In this document: positions 32,035 to 32,151 of the stretch, in pieces
How the letters are laid out: every line of letters starts with the position of its first letter
Position numbering within the stretch: position 1 is the stretch's first letter
From: an uncultured Parabacteroides sp.
GTDB taxonomy: Bacteria; Bacteroidota; Bacteroidia; Bacteroidales; Tannerellaceae
NCBI GenBank assembly: GCA_944325335.1
Contig: CALUZR010000044.1
Span: 1-32,151 of the forward strand
Length of the DNA: 32,151 nucleotides
Reading direction: 5' to 3'
Program-made: the position numbers and the translations under genes
The notes under the pieces: model-generated
The model's database searches: none
What the model was told of the DNA's origin: nothing
The model's input: only the letters and a program-made list of their open reading frames with translations

Positions 32035-32151
32035 GAAACAATGTTTCCAACTTCGTGCAGCGTTGCATGGCCCAAGAAACAATGTTTCCAGCTTCGTGCA
32101 GCGTTGCATGGCCCAAGAAACAATGTTTCCAGCTTCGTGCAGCGTTGCATG
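32035..32151. repeat. Phased palindrome array D (41-bp period), truncated by window end
   Basis: GAAACAATGTTTC starts at 32035, 32076 and 32117, 41 bp apart. A second dyad, TGCAGCGTTGCA, is centred 20.5 bp from each. Two of the three visible units are identical and the first differs at one base. The array continues past the window, so its full length and right-hand neighbour are unknown. Confidence 0.93.

Overview
The window looks like a chromosomal segment of a Bacteroidales bacterium, probably in the Tannerellaceae/Porphyromonadaceae range (for example Parabacteroides-like), though the genus is an inference. Supporting signs are many promoters with the Bacteroidetes -7 box TAnnTTTG, a PorX-type regulator with a REC-PglZ layout, a secreted protein with a type IX secretion (T9SS) C-terminal sorting domain, a lipoprotein with an acidic export signal after the lipid cysteine, two DUF6261-type proteins, and a BipA/TypA-S15 divergent pair. 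No transposase, integrase, prophage, rRNA or CRISPR array is visible.

Layout. 1-2663: a collagen-like surface lipoprotein gene (-) with a long structured leader. 2673-5340: rpsO (-), typA (+) and three tandem tRNA-Asn genes (-). 5440-9406: a PfkB sugar/nucleoside kinase, a CtpA-like S41 protease and DUF6261 gene 1 (-), which has repeat array A in its 5' UTR. 9796-14672: YitT-family membrane protein, leuS and nadA, all (-). 14673-15261: an AT-rich gene-free region with DnaA-box-like sites. 15262-20189: a SpoU/TrmH methyltransferase, a DUF4294-type protein (-), two probable outer-membrane barrel proteins and a radical SAM protein. 20191-23741: array C, porX, tsaE, a small two-helix membrane protein and a TatD-family hydrolase. 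23734-26111: a second copy of the structured leader driving a T9SS-exported protein. 26154-28433: array B, DUF6261 gene 2 and rubrerythrin. 28617-32151: a split chromate transporter pair (-), a second S41 protease (-), coaD (-) and the start of array D.

Most genes are housekeeping or envelope genes. The unusual content is non-coding. (1) Four tandem arrays (A-D) have unrelated sequences but one architecture: two different palindromes alternate about every 21 bp, giving a 42-bp period (41 in D), i.e. two and four turns of B-DNA. Two of the four lie directly upstream of the two DUF6261 genes, one fills the gap before porX and one lies upstream of coaD. (2) Two unrelated surface/secreted genes share about 365 bp upstream (promoter with a dyad, long foldback leader, intrinsic terminator with an alternative pairing partner) and 56 bp downstream, as if each were an interchangeable ORF in a common expression cassette. 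The paired arms inside the leader differ between copies but stay complementary within each copy. (3) Four copies of a roughly 125-bp long-hairpin repeat sit between genes, and one of them supplies the last codons and stop of coaD.
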